Assembly: GCA_028139135.1 (NCBI GenBank) | Contig: JAOINB010000004.1 | Span: 25,595-89,594 of the forward strand | Direction: 5' to 3' | DNA: 64,000 bases | Origin: Betaproteobacteria bacterium | GTDB lineage: Bacteria > Pseudomonadota > Gammaproteobacteria > Burkholderiales > Burkholderiaceae_A | Part shown: positions 45,708 to 54,384 of the stretch, one piece after another | How positions within the stretch are numbered: position 1 is the stretch's first letter | Layout: every line of letters begins with the position of its first letter | The notes under the pieces: model-generated | What the model was told of the DNA's origin: nothing | The model's input: only the letters and a program-made list of their open reading frames with translations | The model's database searches: none | Position numbers and translations under genes: made by a program

Positions 45708-46295
45708 ATGATCAATATTGTTGTACTAATTTACTCTAAAAAAGGTAGCACTCTGCAATTAGCAGAGGAAGTCTGCAATGGTATTGATTCGGTCAGTAAG
45801 GCTAATGCCATTCTACGCAGAGTAGATGAGCTAAAACAGACACAACAGCAAAGAATGATAGAAAAATACGAAAAAGTTCAAGTAATAACTAAAAAGGAGA
45901 TAGCGGATTGTCATGGACTAATACTAGGTTCTCCTACTCGATTTGGTAATATGGCAGCAGAGCTCAAATATTTCATTGATCAAACTCTCGATGTCTGGAT
46001 TTCGGGAGAGTTGATAGGAAAACCAGGAGCCGTTTTTACGAGCACCGGGAGCCTCCACGGGGGACAAGAAACAACGCTACTAAGCATGATGCTACCCTTG
46101 TTCCATCATGGTATGCTTTTGGTTGGAATTCCTTATTCCGAACCAGGTTTATCGGAGACAAAGGGCGGGGGAACGCCATATGGGGCATCGTACGTATCTA
46201 ACGAAAAAAAAGAATCGGTTTTGTCTATTGAAGAGAAGAACTTAGGATTCGCGATGGGAGCTAGGGTTGCAAAAATCGCAAGCAAACTCGCTTAA
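45708..46295 (+). CDS. wrbA: NAD(P)H:quinone oxidoreductase, WrbA type
   Basis: FMN-dependent flavodoxin-like enzyme that reduces quinones by two electrons. The 195-residue protein begins IVVLIYSKKGSTLQLAEEV (phosphate-binding loop), followed by LGSPTRFGNMAAELKYFID and the long HGGQETTLLSMMLPLFHHGM and SEPGLSETKGGGTPYGAS segments specific to WrbA. Length matches E. coli (198). It overlaps the next gene by 29 nt. Confidence 0.95.
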   Translation: MINIVVLIYSKKGSTLQLAEEVCNGIDSVSKANAILRRVDELKQTQQQRMIEKYEKVQVITKKEIADCHGLILGSPTRFGNMAAELKYFIDQTLDVWISGELIGKPGAVFTSTGSLHGGQETTLLSMMLPLFHHGMLLVGIPYSEPGLSETKGGGTPYGASYVSNEKKESVLSIEEKNLGFAMGARVAKIASKLA

Positions 46296-46665
46296 ACTTC
46301 ATTTTTCCAAGTGTATTTGGGTTAGATTATGTTTATTGAGCGTTATATTGATGATCTTGTTTGGTTTTCTGTGGGAAATTAAACTTTATCCGCTACGGGA
46401 TGGCTCACTACTTTGGCTGAAAGTTTTACCACTAATTCCTCTTCTTCCCGGATTATTTCAAGGACGGTTACGTTCCCTTCAATGGCTGACCTTAATAATA
46501 TGGTTTTTCATTACCGAGGCGATAGTAAGAGTAACCTCAGACCCTGCCGAAAACTTCATCTGGAGCTTTATTTGGCTCGGATTGGGTGTTTTGACATTGA
46601 TTTCAGCAATGGCGGCAGTTCGAAGAATAAGACTGAGCAAGCTTTATGAGCAGAAGATTGTTTGA
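46267..46665 (+). CDS. DUF2069-family membrane protein
   Basis: A 132-residue protein with about four membrane segments and the DUF2069 pattern (LLPGLFQGRLRSLQW, FFITEAIVRVTSDP). DUF2069 genes are usually found right after wrbA, as here. Function is unknown. The TTG start at 46267 is supported by GGGAG 6 nt upstream, inside wrbA. The 3' end overlaps the convergent dusA gene by 22 nt. Confidence 0.85.
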   Translation: MQKSQANSLKLHFSKCIWVRLCLLSVILMILFGFLWEIKLYPLRDGSLLWLKVLPLIPLLPGLFQGRLRSLQWLTLIIWFFITEAIVRVTSDPAENFIWSFIWLGLGVLTLISAMAAVRRIRLSKLYEQKIV

Positions 46666-47609
46666 TAAATTTCCATAGGATTCAGTCCCTCACCAAGCAT
46701 TGTCCGCCACTTTTTTGCTCCTTTTTGTCTATTAAGAAGATTTGCCCAGCCTCGAACAACCCTGCTAGTATCAATACCTCGATTCTTTTGCAAATTGTAA
46801 TAACACTCGAGACTTTCTACGACATCTCGAAGCGAGTTAAATTTTTTTTCTGGGTAAAATACTTTTTGTAGCTCCGATAGCAATACCGGAAATTTCCATA
46901 TCGCCCTTCCTAACATAACTCCGTCTGCTCCCGGTAACCCTAAATGTTCATTTCTCTCCAGAATAGATATGCATTTCGCCACACTATCAAGTTCTCCATT
47001 AGCTACAAATTGACAGTCGGGAAAATCCCTCTTTAAAAGTCTTACCTTAAGCATATCAATAGGAGGTATTTTTCTATTTTTTTTTGGCGATAAATTTGAC
47101 ATTGCGCACCTTGAGTGGACATAAAACAAGGTACATCCGGCATCCCGAACTATTCCTACGAAATCGCGAACAAATCCATAATCCTTGTTGTTATCAATTC
47201 CAATGCGGTGCTTTATGCTTACCCTTACATCTGAACCATCTTTCATAGCCTTTATACAATCAGCAACTATTGCAGGCTTTCTCATCAACGCAACTCCAAA
47301 ATTGCCTGCTAATACCCTTGAGCTTGGACACCCGCAGTTCAAATTAACTTCATCGTAGGCGAATTTTGAGGCAATTTTTATTGCCTGATTTAGAACTTTT
47401 GGTTCATTGCCACCAAGTTGTAGTCCTACCGGGTGCTCCGATTTGTCAAAATCAAGTAATTTGCTGGAATTCCCATTGACGATAGCCGAACTGTGCAACA
47501 TTTCTGTAAACAAAAATATATTAGGACCCAGTAAACGATAAAAAAAACGACAATGCCTGTCTGTTACATCCATCATCGGTGCCACACAAACTCTTTGGCT
47601 AAATCTCAT
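46644..47609 (-). CDS. dusA: tRNA-dihydrouridine synthase DusA
   Basis: Flavoenzyme that reduces U20/U20a in the tRNA D-loop. The 321-residue protein starts with VAPMMDVTDRHCRFFYR, the DusA-type motif. It continues with QLGGNEPKVLNQA, LNCGCPSSRV (catalytic Cys), IKHRIGID and GADGVMLGRAIWKFP, the FMN phosphate site. Length matches DusA. It is divergent from the small gene at 47632. Confidence 0.95.
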   Translation of the reverse strand: MRFSQRVCVAPMMDVTDRHCRFFYRLLGPNIFLFTEMLHSSAIVNGNSSKLLDFDKSEHPVGLQLGGNEPKVLNQAIKIASKFAYDEVNLNCGCPSSRVLAGNFGVALMRKPAIVADCIKAMKDGSDVRVSIKHRIGIDNNKDYGFVRDFVGIVRDAGCTLFYVHSRCAMSNLSPKKNRKIPPIDMLKVRLLKRDFPDCQFVANGELDSVAKCISILERNEHLGLPGADGVMLGRAIWKFPVLLSELQKVFYPEKKFNSLRDVVESLECYYNLQKNRGIDTSRVVRGWANLLNRQKGAKKWRTMLGEGLNPMEIYQTIFCS

Positions 47610-47631
47610 AATAAAATGTTACATTAGACTT

Positions 47632-47889
47632 ATGATAAATACTAACGCAATTTTTGTAACGCTTTTTGCAATTCTCTTCATATTTCAGATTCCCCTGCAT
47701 AGTAAGGAAAAAGTGAAGGAAAGCAGTCAAGCTAAAAGTGCTATCAATTTTTTCTGGTGTGCGAAAACTGACAACAATACTCATATAGGATACTGTTTCG
47801 AAAAGCAAAAAGAGTGTAAAGAATGGTCAAGAAAAAAATTCGAACAAAACGGGAAAAAGCTCCATCTCTGTAGACCGACAAAACTGTAA
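47632..47889 (+). CDS. Small secreted cysteine-containing protein, unknown
   Basis: An 85-residue protein of no recognised family. It has a signal peptide (hydrophobic IFVTLFAILFIFQIPLHS, about residues 7-24), then a lysine-rich mature part with four cysteines (about residues 43, 54, 61 and 79). That would allow two disulfides. It is divergent from dusA, with 22 nt between starts. The general plan (signal peptide, basic stretch, four Cys) resembles the protein at 2118-2426, but no clear sequence similarity is visible. Confidence 0.5.
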   Translation: MINTNAIFVTLFAILFIFQIPLHSKEKVKESSQAKSAINFFWCAKTDNNTHIGYCFEKQKECKEWSRKKFEQNGKKLHLCRPTKL

Positions 47890-48110
47890 CTCTGACTTTA
47901 CCGCGTAGGACCAATCATATTTTTCTCCCTCAGACTCTTAAATTTTAATCTTTAACCATTTTGAACTTCCCAGTTAATATATTTTTTTTTTCTTAAAAGT
48001 TGTATAGTTTTGGTTTAGAGGTAATCCGCTGTGGGTTTAGTTTAAATTTGGTTAACCTTAAAGATAATAAATCAGCTCCATTATATTCGTTTGTTTGATT
48101 TTGAGATCAA

Positions 48111-48182
48111 CCCACCTTAGTAAAATGGATATTACGGCCCCCTCCTAAGGGGCAAGTGCAGGTTCGATTCCTGCAGGTGGGG
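48111..48182 (+). tRNA. tRNA-Arg (anticodon CCT)
   Basis: A 72-nt cloverleaf. Acceptor CCCACCT pairs with AGGTGGG, discriminator G. The D arm is GTAAAATGGATATTAC, the anticodon stem GCCCC/GGGGC surrounds loop CTCCTAA (anticodon CCT), and the T arm is GCAGG, TTCGATT, CCTGC. The CCA end is not encoded. It decodes AGG. A TATATT element about 25 nt upstream could be the -10 box. Confidence 0.93.
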
Positions 48183-48257
48183 CTCTAACCTTGGACAACA
48201 TAACAGTCTTTTAAAAGAATCAAAAATTTCGCAAGAGAATATTTCCAAAAAAATAAA

Positions 48258-48947
48258 ATGAAGCACCTCAAAAACAGCAGAGATGTTGGTCTACAAAATA
48301 CATGGAAAGAAAAATTACTCCCCGAGTTCGAAAAAGACTACATGAAGAATTTGGGTGCATTTCTGCGCGAGGAAAAGGCAAAAAAGAAAATTATTTATCC
48401 GCCAGGTAAAAAAATTTTTAACGCTTTAAACCTAACAGATTTTCACGAAGTAAAAGCAGTGATAGTAGGTCAAGATCCCTACCATGGAAAGGGGCAAGCT
48501 AATGGTTTGAGTTTTTCCGTTGAGAATGGTGTTGTAAAGCCACCTTCACTAAGGAATATTTTTAAAGAGTTAAAAGCAGATTTGGAAATTGAAGAACCAA
48601 CAAACGGAAACTTATCAAACTGGGCGAAAAATGGTGTTTTATTACTTAACTCGGTTCTCACAGTTGAAGCTCATAAACCGGGATCCCACTACAATCGTGG
48701 ATGGGAAAGATTTACCAACAAAGTTTTGGAATTACTGTCAGAAAACAAAGAGGTAATATTCGTCCTGTGGGGTAAAAAAGCGCAAGAAAAAGTCTCTTCA
48801 ATAAATCTTCAAGATAACTATGTTATCAAAAGTGCCCACCCTTCACCCTTTTCGGCAAACCACGGATTCTTCGGCTCAAAACCATTTTCTAAAGTGAATA
48901 AAATGTTGAAAGAAAAAGGACTTGATCCTGTTGACTGGAAGTTATAA
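48258..48947 (+). CDS. ung: Uracil-DNA glycosylase Ung
   Basis: Removes uracil from DNA to start base-excision repair. The 229-residue family 1 enzyme has the water-activating loop VGQDPYHGKGQANGLSFSV (Asp73), KPPSLRNIFKEL, GVLLLNSVLTVE and the leucine-loop equivalent SAHPSPFSANHGFFGS. Length matches E. coli (229). A single-gene unit between tRNA-Arg and the dehydrogenase. Confidence 0.98.
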   Translation: MKHLKNSRDVGLQNTWKEKLLPEFEKDYMKNLGAFLREEKAKKKIIYPPGKKIFNALNLTDFHEVKAVIVGQDPYHGKGQANGLSFSVENGVVKPPSLRNIFKELKADLEIEEPTNGNLSNWAKNGVLLLNSVLTVEAHKPGSHYNRGWERFTNKVLELLSENKEVIFVLWGKKAQEKVSSINLQDNYVIKSAHPSPFSANHGFFGSKPFSKVNKMLKEKGLDPVDWKL

Positions 48948-49201
48948 TCAAAGATTGTTGCAAAGCGCAAATATTGGCTGGCCAATCAATAATCTTAAAT
49001 GCAATATCAAAAGGGAGTATCGAATTGGTTTGGAATTGAATTAGTTACGAATTGGTTTTGGTCGGAGAAAAAGGATAAAAGAAATGCTCATGTGTTTAAT
49101 TAATGCGAAAAATTGAAGAAAAACCCTAGTATCCAGCCAATCTCAGGGTGGTATTATTTTATAGCAATGTTTTTTTTTACAGCTAGTTTAAGGAGAAATA
49201 A

Positions 49202-50485
49202 ATGTTTAAGAGATTAACGCTTGGTTTAGCTGGTTTAGCGGTTTCGGTGAACGTTTCTGCTGCCCCAGACAATCTGTCAACTTTGAAGCAAATGAAGGTA
49301 GCAACAACGGATTTAAATATTCCGCTTGTGCCTCAGGAAGGGAAAAACGCTGATGCATTAAGAAAAAATTTGGAAACCATCACTTTGCCTGCTGGCTTTA
49401 AAATTGATTTGTATGCTGTAGCTCCTGATGTCAGGCACATGGCTGTCGCCCCATCAACAAATATGCTTTTTGCGGGAACGCGAAAAACTACCGTTTGGGC
49501 GATCACTGATAGGAATAATGACAAGGTAGCTGATGAGGTAAAATCTTTCGCCCCATCTCTAAAGTTCTCTAACCCTAATGCGGTGTGTTGGACTAAAGAT
49601 GGATTCCTAGTGGTTGCTGAACACAATAGGGTGCTAAATTTCCCGGCTGCAGAGTTTTTCTACGAAGGTCCTGACGTAGCTGTAATAGAAGTTGTGGCAC
49701 AAGGCGGATTGATTCCTGTTGAAGAAGAGTCTTTCAACCACGGGGCTCGGGCTTGTGAAATTGGTCCAGATGGCATGCTCTATGTTACTTTGGGTCAGCC
49801 ATTCAACGTTCAACCAAAGGATAAAATTGATCTCTACAATAAAGTAGGAATCGGTGGAATCGTTCGTATGAATGCGTTTGACGGTAGTAAAAGAGAGGTT
49901 TATGCCATGGGCGCAAGAAATCCAGTTGGGCTTAATTTTAGTCCTGAAGGAGAACTTTGGTGGACTGACCATCAGGTCGACGGACTCGGAAACGATATCC
50001 CTCCAGGTGAATTGAATAAGTCAACCAAGGCTGGGCAACACTTTGGGTTCCCTTACTGGAATGGAAAATTCAAAGTAGCCGGTTCATCAGCTGCTCCTGA
50101 CCTTAAGGATATGAAAAAGCCAAAAGGTGCAATATTTCCTCAAGCTTATTTTCCTGCTCATCAGGCACAAAATGGAATGATATTCGGTACCAAAACCAAC
50201 TTCCCAGATAAGTACAAGAACGGAGTCTTTGTTGCTTCACACGGGTCTTGGAATCGTACCGAAGCAAGCGGTGCTGAAGTTCAGTTCGTGCCAATTAAAA
50301 ATGGTAAAGCCGGAAAGATGGAAGTTTTCGCCTCAGGCTGGTTAGACAAGAAGACTGGTACATATAAAGGTAGGCCCGTGGATGTCGCAATACTGAAAGA
50401 TGGCTCTTTACTTGTATCGGACGACTATGCTGGTGCAATTTATAGAATTTCATACAGTAGTGAAGAGGTTGCAAGCATTAAGTAA
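49202..50485 (+). CDS. Periplasmic PQQ-type sugar (sorbosone-like) dehydrogenase
   Basis: A 427-residue secreted beta-propeller of the soluble glucose/sorbosone dehydrogenase family. It has a signal peptide (GLAGLAVSVNVSAA, cut near residue 20). Family features include LPAGFKIDLYAVAPDVRHMAV, FNHGARACEIGPDGMLYVTLG, GARNPVGLNFSPEGELWWTDH and ASHGSWNRTEASGAEV; these match PQQ-dependent aldose dehydrogenases. PQQ as cofactor and the actual sugar are inferred. AAGGAG precedes the ATG at 6 nt. The next gene is a small cytochrome c, a likely electron acceptor. No PQQ synthesis genes are in the window. Confidence 0.85.
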   Translation: MFKRLTLGLAGLAVSVNVSAAPDNLSTLKQMKVATTDLNIPLVPQEGKNADALRKNLETITLPAGFKIDLYAVAPDVRHMAVAPSTNMLFAGTRKTTVWAITDRNNDKVADEVKSFAPSLKFSNPNAVCWTKDGFLVVAEHNRVLNFPAAEFFYEGPDVAVIEVVAQGGLIPVEEESFNHGARACEIGPDGMLYVTLGQPFNVQPKDKIDLYNKVGIGGIVRMNAFDGSKREVYAMGARNPVGLNFSPEGELWWTDHQVDGLGNDIPPGELNKSTKAGQHFGFPYWNGKFKVAGSSAAPDLKDMKKPKGAIFPQAYFPAHQAQNGMIFGTKTNFPDKYKNGVFVASHGSWNRTEASGAEVQFVPIKNGKAGKMEVFASGWLDKKTGTYKGRPVDVAILKDGSLLVSDDYAGAIYRISYSSEEVASIK

Positions 50486-50504
50486 AGCCTGCTTATTTGC
50501 GAGG

Positions 50505-50541
50505 AAATGCCGGGTTTAACTAGCTGCCCGGCATTTTTTTT
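50505..50541 (+). terminator. Terminator-like hairpin between dehydrogenase and cytochrome c
   Basis: AAATGCCGGG and CCCGGCATTT form a 10-bp perfect stem with a 12-nt loop, followed by a run of eight T. It starts 20 nt after the dehydrogenase stop and ends 12 nt before the cytochrome start. It probably reduces transcription into the cytochrome gene, or ends the dehydrogenase mRNA so that the cytochrome depends on read-through. Confidence 0.88.
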
Positions 50542-50552
50542 CTGGAGTTAAA

Positions 50553-50867
50553 ATGATGAGACTTACATTTTCTGTTATCTTCGGTTTAATCTTAATATCT
50601 GGAAAGCCATGCTACTCTGATTCAACCGAAAAAATTATCAATGTGAAGTGTGCTACTTGTCACGGTTTGCAAGGTATTTCTAAAGGAGCAGGAGTACCTC
50701 ATCTGGCAGGCCAACCGGAACGCTACCTTAAGGAGCAGTTAGAAAAATACAAGTCTGGCGAAAGACAGCATCAAATTATGTCAATAATCGCAGGGCAACT
50801 TAGTGACGATGAGATAACTACATTAGCGTCTTGGTACAGCAAAATAAAGATTCAGATCGTAGAGTAA
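50553..50867 (+). CDS. Small periplasmic cytochrome c
   Basis: A 104-residue class I monohaem cytochrome. It has a signal peptide (about residues 1-22), the haem site CATCH (Cys33, Cys36, His37), GAGVPHLAGQPERYL and a likely distal Met76 in HQIMSIIA. It resembles cytochrome c553. Its position right after the PQQ-type dehydrogenase suggests it takes electrons from that enzyme to a terminal oxidase. A hairpin terminator separates the two. Confidence 0.9.
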   Translation: MMRLTFSVIFGLILISGKPCYSDSTEKIINVKCATCHGLQGISKGAGVPHLAGQPERYLKEQLEKYKSGERQHQIMSIIAGQLSDDEITTLASWYSKIKIQIVE

Positions 50868-50876
50868 GCGTTTAAA

Positions 50877-51548
50877 TCATAAAACCTGCTGTAATTCCTC
50901 TAAGGATTTGCCTTCAAAATTTGGCTCATAACCCAACGGATCTTTTGGTGAACCCATTCTATTTACCCAAAAAGTTTTAATTCCATTCCAGCCTGCGCCA
51001 ATAATATCCCAATAATTCGCTGAAACTAACAGACACTCTTCTGGTTTACATGCGAAGAAATCACTGGCTAACTTGTAAACTTGAGAATCTATTTTAAATG
51101 AATTGACTGAAGCTGCAGAAAGACTGGTATCGAATTTATCTTGAAGGCCAGAATTTCCAAGTACCTCTCTCAGCATTTCACTGTCACCATTCGATAATAC
51201 AGCGATCTTGTAATTTTTTGATTTTATATAATCGAGTATCTGAACTACCTCTGGAAATGTAGTCAACTTTTGATAGCTGGACATAATATCAGCAACAGGT
51301 ATATTTTGATTGTTCTTACCAAAAGTCATAATAGTGTATTCAACAGCAGATCGGGTAAGGCTCATAAAGTTTTCGTAGGGTATTCCTGACGGGCGTAAGG
51401 CATAAAGCCTTGTATACTCGATTTGCTTATCTCTCAGTAATTTGGACGCTTCAATTCCCTTACCAGGAAAGTGCTTTTCTAAAACTATCTGTATAGAGTG
51501 TACATCGAGCAAAGTCCCATAAACATCGAACAAAATTGCTTTAAACAT
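50877..51548 (-). CDS. HAD-superfamily hydrolase, type II haloacid dehalogenase-like
   Basis: A 223-residue protein from ATG at 51548, which has AGGAAG 7 nt upstream. Upstream codons to 51593 are open but not conserved. Motif I FDVYGTLLDV contains the nucleophile Asp, motif II is SNGDSEML and motif III includes SANYWDIIGAGWNGIKTFWVNR. This last segment is characteristic of L-2-haloacid dehalogenases (type II). The true substrate may not be a halogenated acid. It is divergent from the unknown gene at 51621. Confidence 0.88.
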   Translation of the reverse strand: MFKAILFDVYGTLLDVHSIQIVLEKHFPGKGIEASKLLRDKQIEYTRLYALRPSGIPYENFMSLTRSAVEYTIMTFGKNNQNIPVADIMSSYQKLTTFPEVVQILDYIKSKNYKIAVLSNGDSEMLREVLGNSGLQDKFDTSLSAASVNSFKIDSQVYKLASDFFACKPEECLLVSANYWDIIGAGWNGIKTFWVNRMGSPKDPLGYEPNFEGKSLEELQQVL

Positions 51549-51620
51549 GTATTCTTCCTGGAAAAGTTGTTGGCATCGCTTTTGCTTATACAACTATACT
51601 TTAATAAATCTGATCGTACT

Positions 51621-52721
51621 ATGACTTTAGCAATTAATACAACAGATGCATTTGCTACCGGTACCATTGCAAATACCGGACTAGGAAACCGAGGCGATAA
51701 GAGCTTCTCAACTGGTTTTCAAGGTCAATTGATTCAAATATCCTCAAAAGAACGACAGGAGATAGAGTTTAGAGAAGCAGAAGCAAAGCGAATTCTTCTA
51801 TCGCAAGGCATAAAAGAGGATTTTGATGGTGGGCCAGCGGGTTTTCCAAAAACAAAAGTTGACTTTGCTCGAGACAAAGAGGGAAACCTTATTCTACAAA
51901 ATAACTTACCAGTGAAAAAGGAGATAACTAGCTGGTATGACGTGCGACATATGATTGCCAGAAATGAGTTTGTCCCCAAACTTGTCGATCAGTTAGATCA
52001 GAATGGCAAAATAGTCCTTGATGTCGCTACTGGGAGACCAAAACAAACACCTCTTTTAGATACAAAAGGTAATCCCGTCATAGAGAGACAGGTTTTAGTT
52101 CAAACTAGCTTGCTCGAGAAATCCTTAGTTGCTTCAGCACGCCTTAAAGAGCTGGGTATTACTAGTATAGCCGCTCCCAAATATCGACCCGGAACAACCG
52201 TGATTGAAGCATATGAGATAGAGTTGCAAAAAAATACGAAAGGGGTAACTACAAATTCTCTAAAAAAAGAAGACCTTAGATTAACAAACTTTCCACGCGG
52301 AACTTCTAGTTATGAAGCTTTAAAGATGGTAGAAAAAGAAAATGACCAAGGAGTCGTTGACCCAGTTAAGGCAAAAAATTTAGTAAGAGACATGGCCATC
52401 CTTAGGGCTGAGGAATTATTTACCCTAAAACGTTTCAAATCCTTCGGTGGAACAACTCCTACCAAAGCAGTCGAACTTTTAAATAATGAACCCGAAAAAT
52501 ATCGACCCACGCCAGCAGATACAAATTTTAAACCCTTATGGAAAACGCCTCCTCCAATCAAAGTAGATTTAGGAAAGCTTTCACCCCAACAATGGAGAAA
52601 TGCAGTGATAGCTAATGCAAAAGAAGCAAACCCAGCATATACAGATGAGGAAATAATTGATAAATTTGGATTTGACCGCGTTATTAGTTTAGGAGCGGGA
52701 TGGTATGGAAGACAGAGATAA
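51621..52721 (+). CDS. Unrecognised 366-residue protein
   Basis: I do not recognise a family. From ATG at 51621 the protein begins MTLAINTTDAFATGTIANTG. Upstream codons to 51498 are open but overlap the haloacid dehalogenase-like gene in antisense and look non-coding. There is no signal peptide, membrane segment or cysteine. The first 30 residues are Thr/Ala/Gly-rich, then charged helices, a central part with RPGTTVIEAYEIEL, and a proline-rich stretch (TPPPIKVDLG, about residue 317) before a helical C-terminal domain ending WYGRQR. It overlaps trhO by 17 nt, so the two are probably co-translated. Confidence 0.75.
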   Translation: MTLAINTTDAFATGTIANTGLGNRGDKSFSTGFQGQLIQISSKERQEIEFREAEAKRILLSQGIKEDFDGGPAGFPKTKVDFARDKEGNLILQNNLPVKKEITSWYDVRHMIARNEFVPKLVDQLDQNGKIVLDVATGRPKQTPLLDTKGNPVIERQVLVQTSLLEKSLVASARLKELGITSIAAPKYRPGTTVIEAYEIELQKNTKGVTTNSLKKEDLRLTNFPRGTSSYEALKMVEKENDQGVVDPVKAKNLVRDMAILRAEELFTLKRFKSFGGTTPTKAVELLNNEPEKYRPTPADTNFKPLWKTPPPIKVDLGKLSPQQWRNAVIANAKEANPAYTDEEIIDKFGFDRVISLGAGWYGRQR

Positions 52722-53457
52722 AATGGTAACTATTAAGCCAAAAGGAAACTTTTTAAATGTTCGTTGTTACAAATTCGTTTCTCTTGATCACTTAGAGGAA
52801 CACCGGCAATTACTTGCCGAAATCGGGCAACTACTATCCGTGACTGGAACAATAATTTTGTCGAATGAAGGAATCAATATTTCCTTATCTGGCGACAAAT
52901 CTTCAGTCGAGCAAATGTTTGAAGCATGTAAGGCAATACCGGGGCTGAAAAACCTTAAAGGAAAAACAAGTTACTCTGAAAAAATCGGTTTTGAGAAACT
53001 CAGAGTGAAAATTAAATCAGAAATTATCAAAATGAATCAGCCTCAAATCCGACCTGAAGAAGAAAGAGCGCCTTTTGTTGATGCGACTACGCTAGCAAAG
53101 TGGATATTAGATGGCTATGATGATGCTGGGAAACCTATAAAAATCGTCGATACTCGCAATGAATTTGAATTTCAACTCGGGCACTTTAAAAACTCTTTAA
53201 ATCTAAAACTAGAAAAATTCAGTGAATTTCCACAGAAAATCAAAGAGCAAGGAAAGGTTCTTGAAGGATATAAATTGGTAAATGTCTGTACTGGTGGAAT
53301 ACGATGTGAAAAGGCTACGCTATTCATGATTGAAAATGGGATTAGTGACGTCGTCCAACTGGATGGAGGTATCCTTAATTACTTAGAAAATACTAATGGC
53401 AATGCATGGGAAGGGCAATGCTTTTTATTTGATGAAAGAGAGTTCTCAAGCCCGTGA
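52705..53457 (+). CDS. trhO: tRNA uridine(34) hydroxylase TrhO (rhodanese-like, YceA family)
   Basis: Oxygen-dependent enzyme of the first step of 5-carboxymethoxyuridine / 5-methoxyuridine formation at the tRNA wobble position. The 250-residue protein has the N-terminal acylphosphatase-like domain (GTIILSNEGINISLSG) and a rhodanese domain with KIVDTRNEFEFQLGHF and the active loop VCTGGIRCEKA. It ends with GQCFLFDER, the family C-terminal signature. Met7 is an alternative start. It begins inside the preceding unknown gene. Confidence 0.92.
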   Translation: MEDRDKMVTIKPKGNFLNVRCYKFVSLDHLEEHRQLLAEIGQLLSVTGTIILSNEGINISLSGDKSSVEQMFEACKAIPGLKNLKGKTSYSEKIGFEKLRVKIKSEIIKMNQPQIRPEEERAPFVDATTLAKWILDGYDDAGKPIKIVDTRNEFEFQLGHFKNSLNLKLEKFSEFPQKIKEQGKVLEGYKLVNVCTGGIRCEKATLFMIENGISDVVQLDGGILNYLENTNGNAWEGQCFLFDEREFSSP

Positions 53458-53477
53458 CACAAGAACTTAATTTAGGC

Positions 53478-54377
53478 TTACTCGGGAAACAAGTTTTGAG
53501 ATAAATACCTATCTCCTCGATCACAAACAATAAAAACTAAACATGCGTTTCTAAGACCTTCCGCAATCCTCAAAGCGACACACAGCGCCCCTGCACCGGA
53601 TGGACCACAAAAAATTCCTTCTTCTAGAGCAAGTCTTCTAGCCATTTCTTCGGCTTCTTCCTGGCTAATATCTTCGATCTGATCGATCTTAGCCTTTTTT
53701 CGGATTGGGGGAATATATGGTTCAATCCATTTTCGAATACCGGGTATTTGAGACCCATCGCATGGTTGCACTCCCACAATTTGAATAGTATTGTTTACTT
53801 CTTTAAGTTTTCTGGAAACTCCAGTAATAGTTCCTGTTGTTCCCATTGCAGACACGAAGTGTGTAACATTTCCGGCGGTAGACCTCAGGATCTCTTCTGC
53901 AGTGTAGTTGTAGTGAGCTCGCCAATTATCATCATTCGAAAATTGATTTAAAACTTTTCCCTCCCCATTTTTCTCCATTTCTAGGGCAAGGTCTCTAGCA
54001 CCTTCCATCCCTTCATTCTGAGATACCAAAATTAATTCTGCACCGAAAGCTCGCATCACTTGCCTTCGCTCAATTGAGAGATTCTCAGGCATTATTAGCC
54101 TCATACGATAACCCAAAATTCGAGATGCCATAGCAAGAGCAATTCCAGTATTTCCGCTCGTCGCTTCTATAAGAAAAGAATTTTTTTTTACCAATCCCCT
54201 ATTTTGCGCGCCAAGAATCATTGAAACCGCTGCCCTGTCTTTTACTGAACCTGCGGGATTATTGCCCTCTAATTTTGCCAGAAAAATATTGTTGCGTTCA
54301 GCGTTAGTTTTTCCAGGTATCGAGGATAATTTTACTAATGGAGTGTTTCCAATTGCTTGTAGTAATGTACCGTACAT
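53478..54377 (-). CDS. cysM: Cysteine synthase B (CysM)
   Basis: PLP-dependent O-acetylserine sulfhydrylase. From ATG at 54377 the product is 299 residues and begins MYGTLLQAIGNTPLVKLSSI; the open frame extends 13 codons further into oxyR, but those residues are not conserved. The PLP lysine is in NPAGSVKDRAA, the substrate loop in EATSGNTGIALA and the phosphate site in AMGTTGTITG. The CysM-specific ERRQVMRAFGAEL and the C-terminal GPSGAGA are visible. It lies 7 nt after oxyR on the same strand, linking cysteine supply to peroxide response. Confidence 0.93.
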   Translation of the reverse strand: MYGTLLQAIGNTPLVKLSSIPGKTNAERNNIFLAKLEGNNPAGSVKDRAAVSMILGAQNRGLVKKNSFLIEATSGNTGIALAMASRILGYRMRLIMPENLSIERRQVMRAFGAELILVSQNEGMEGARDLALEMEKNGEGKVLNQFSNDDNWRAHYNYTAEEILRSTAGNVTHFVSAMGTTGTITGVSRKLKEVNNTIQIVGVQPCDGSQIPGIRKWIEPYIPPIRKKAKIDQIEDISQEEAEEMARRLALEEGIFCGPSGAGALCVALRIAEGLRNACLVFIVCDRGDRYLSQNLFPE

Positions 54378-54384
54378 TTGCACC

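Noticed and set aside
47599..47808. Minus-strand frame opposite the small secreted protein
   Set aside because: No ribosome-binding site, no family; the plus-strand frame has a signal peptide and regular cysteines.
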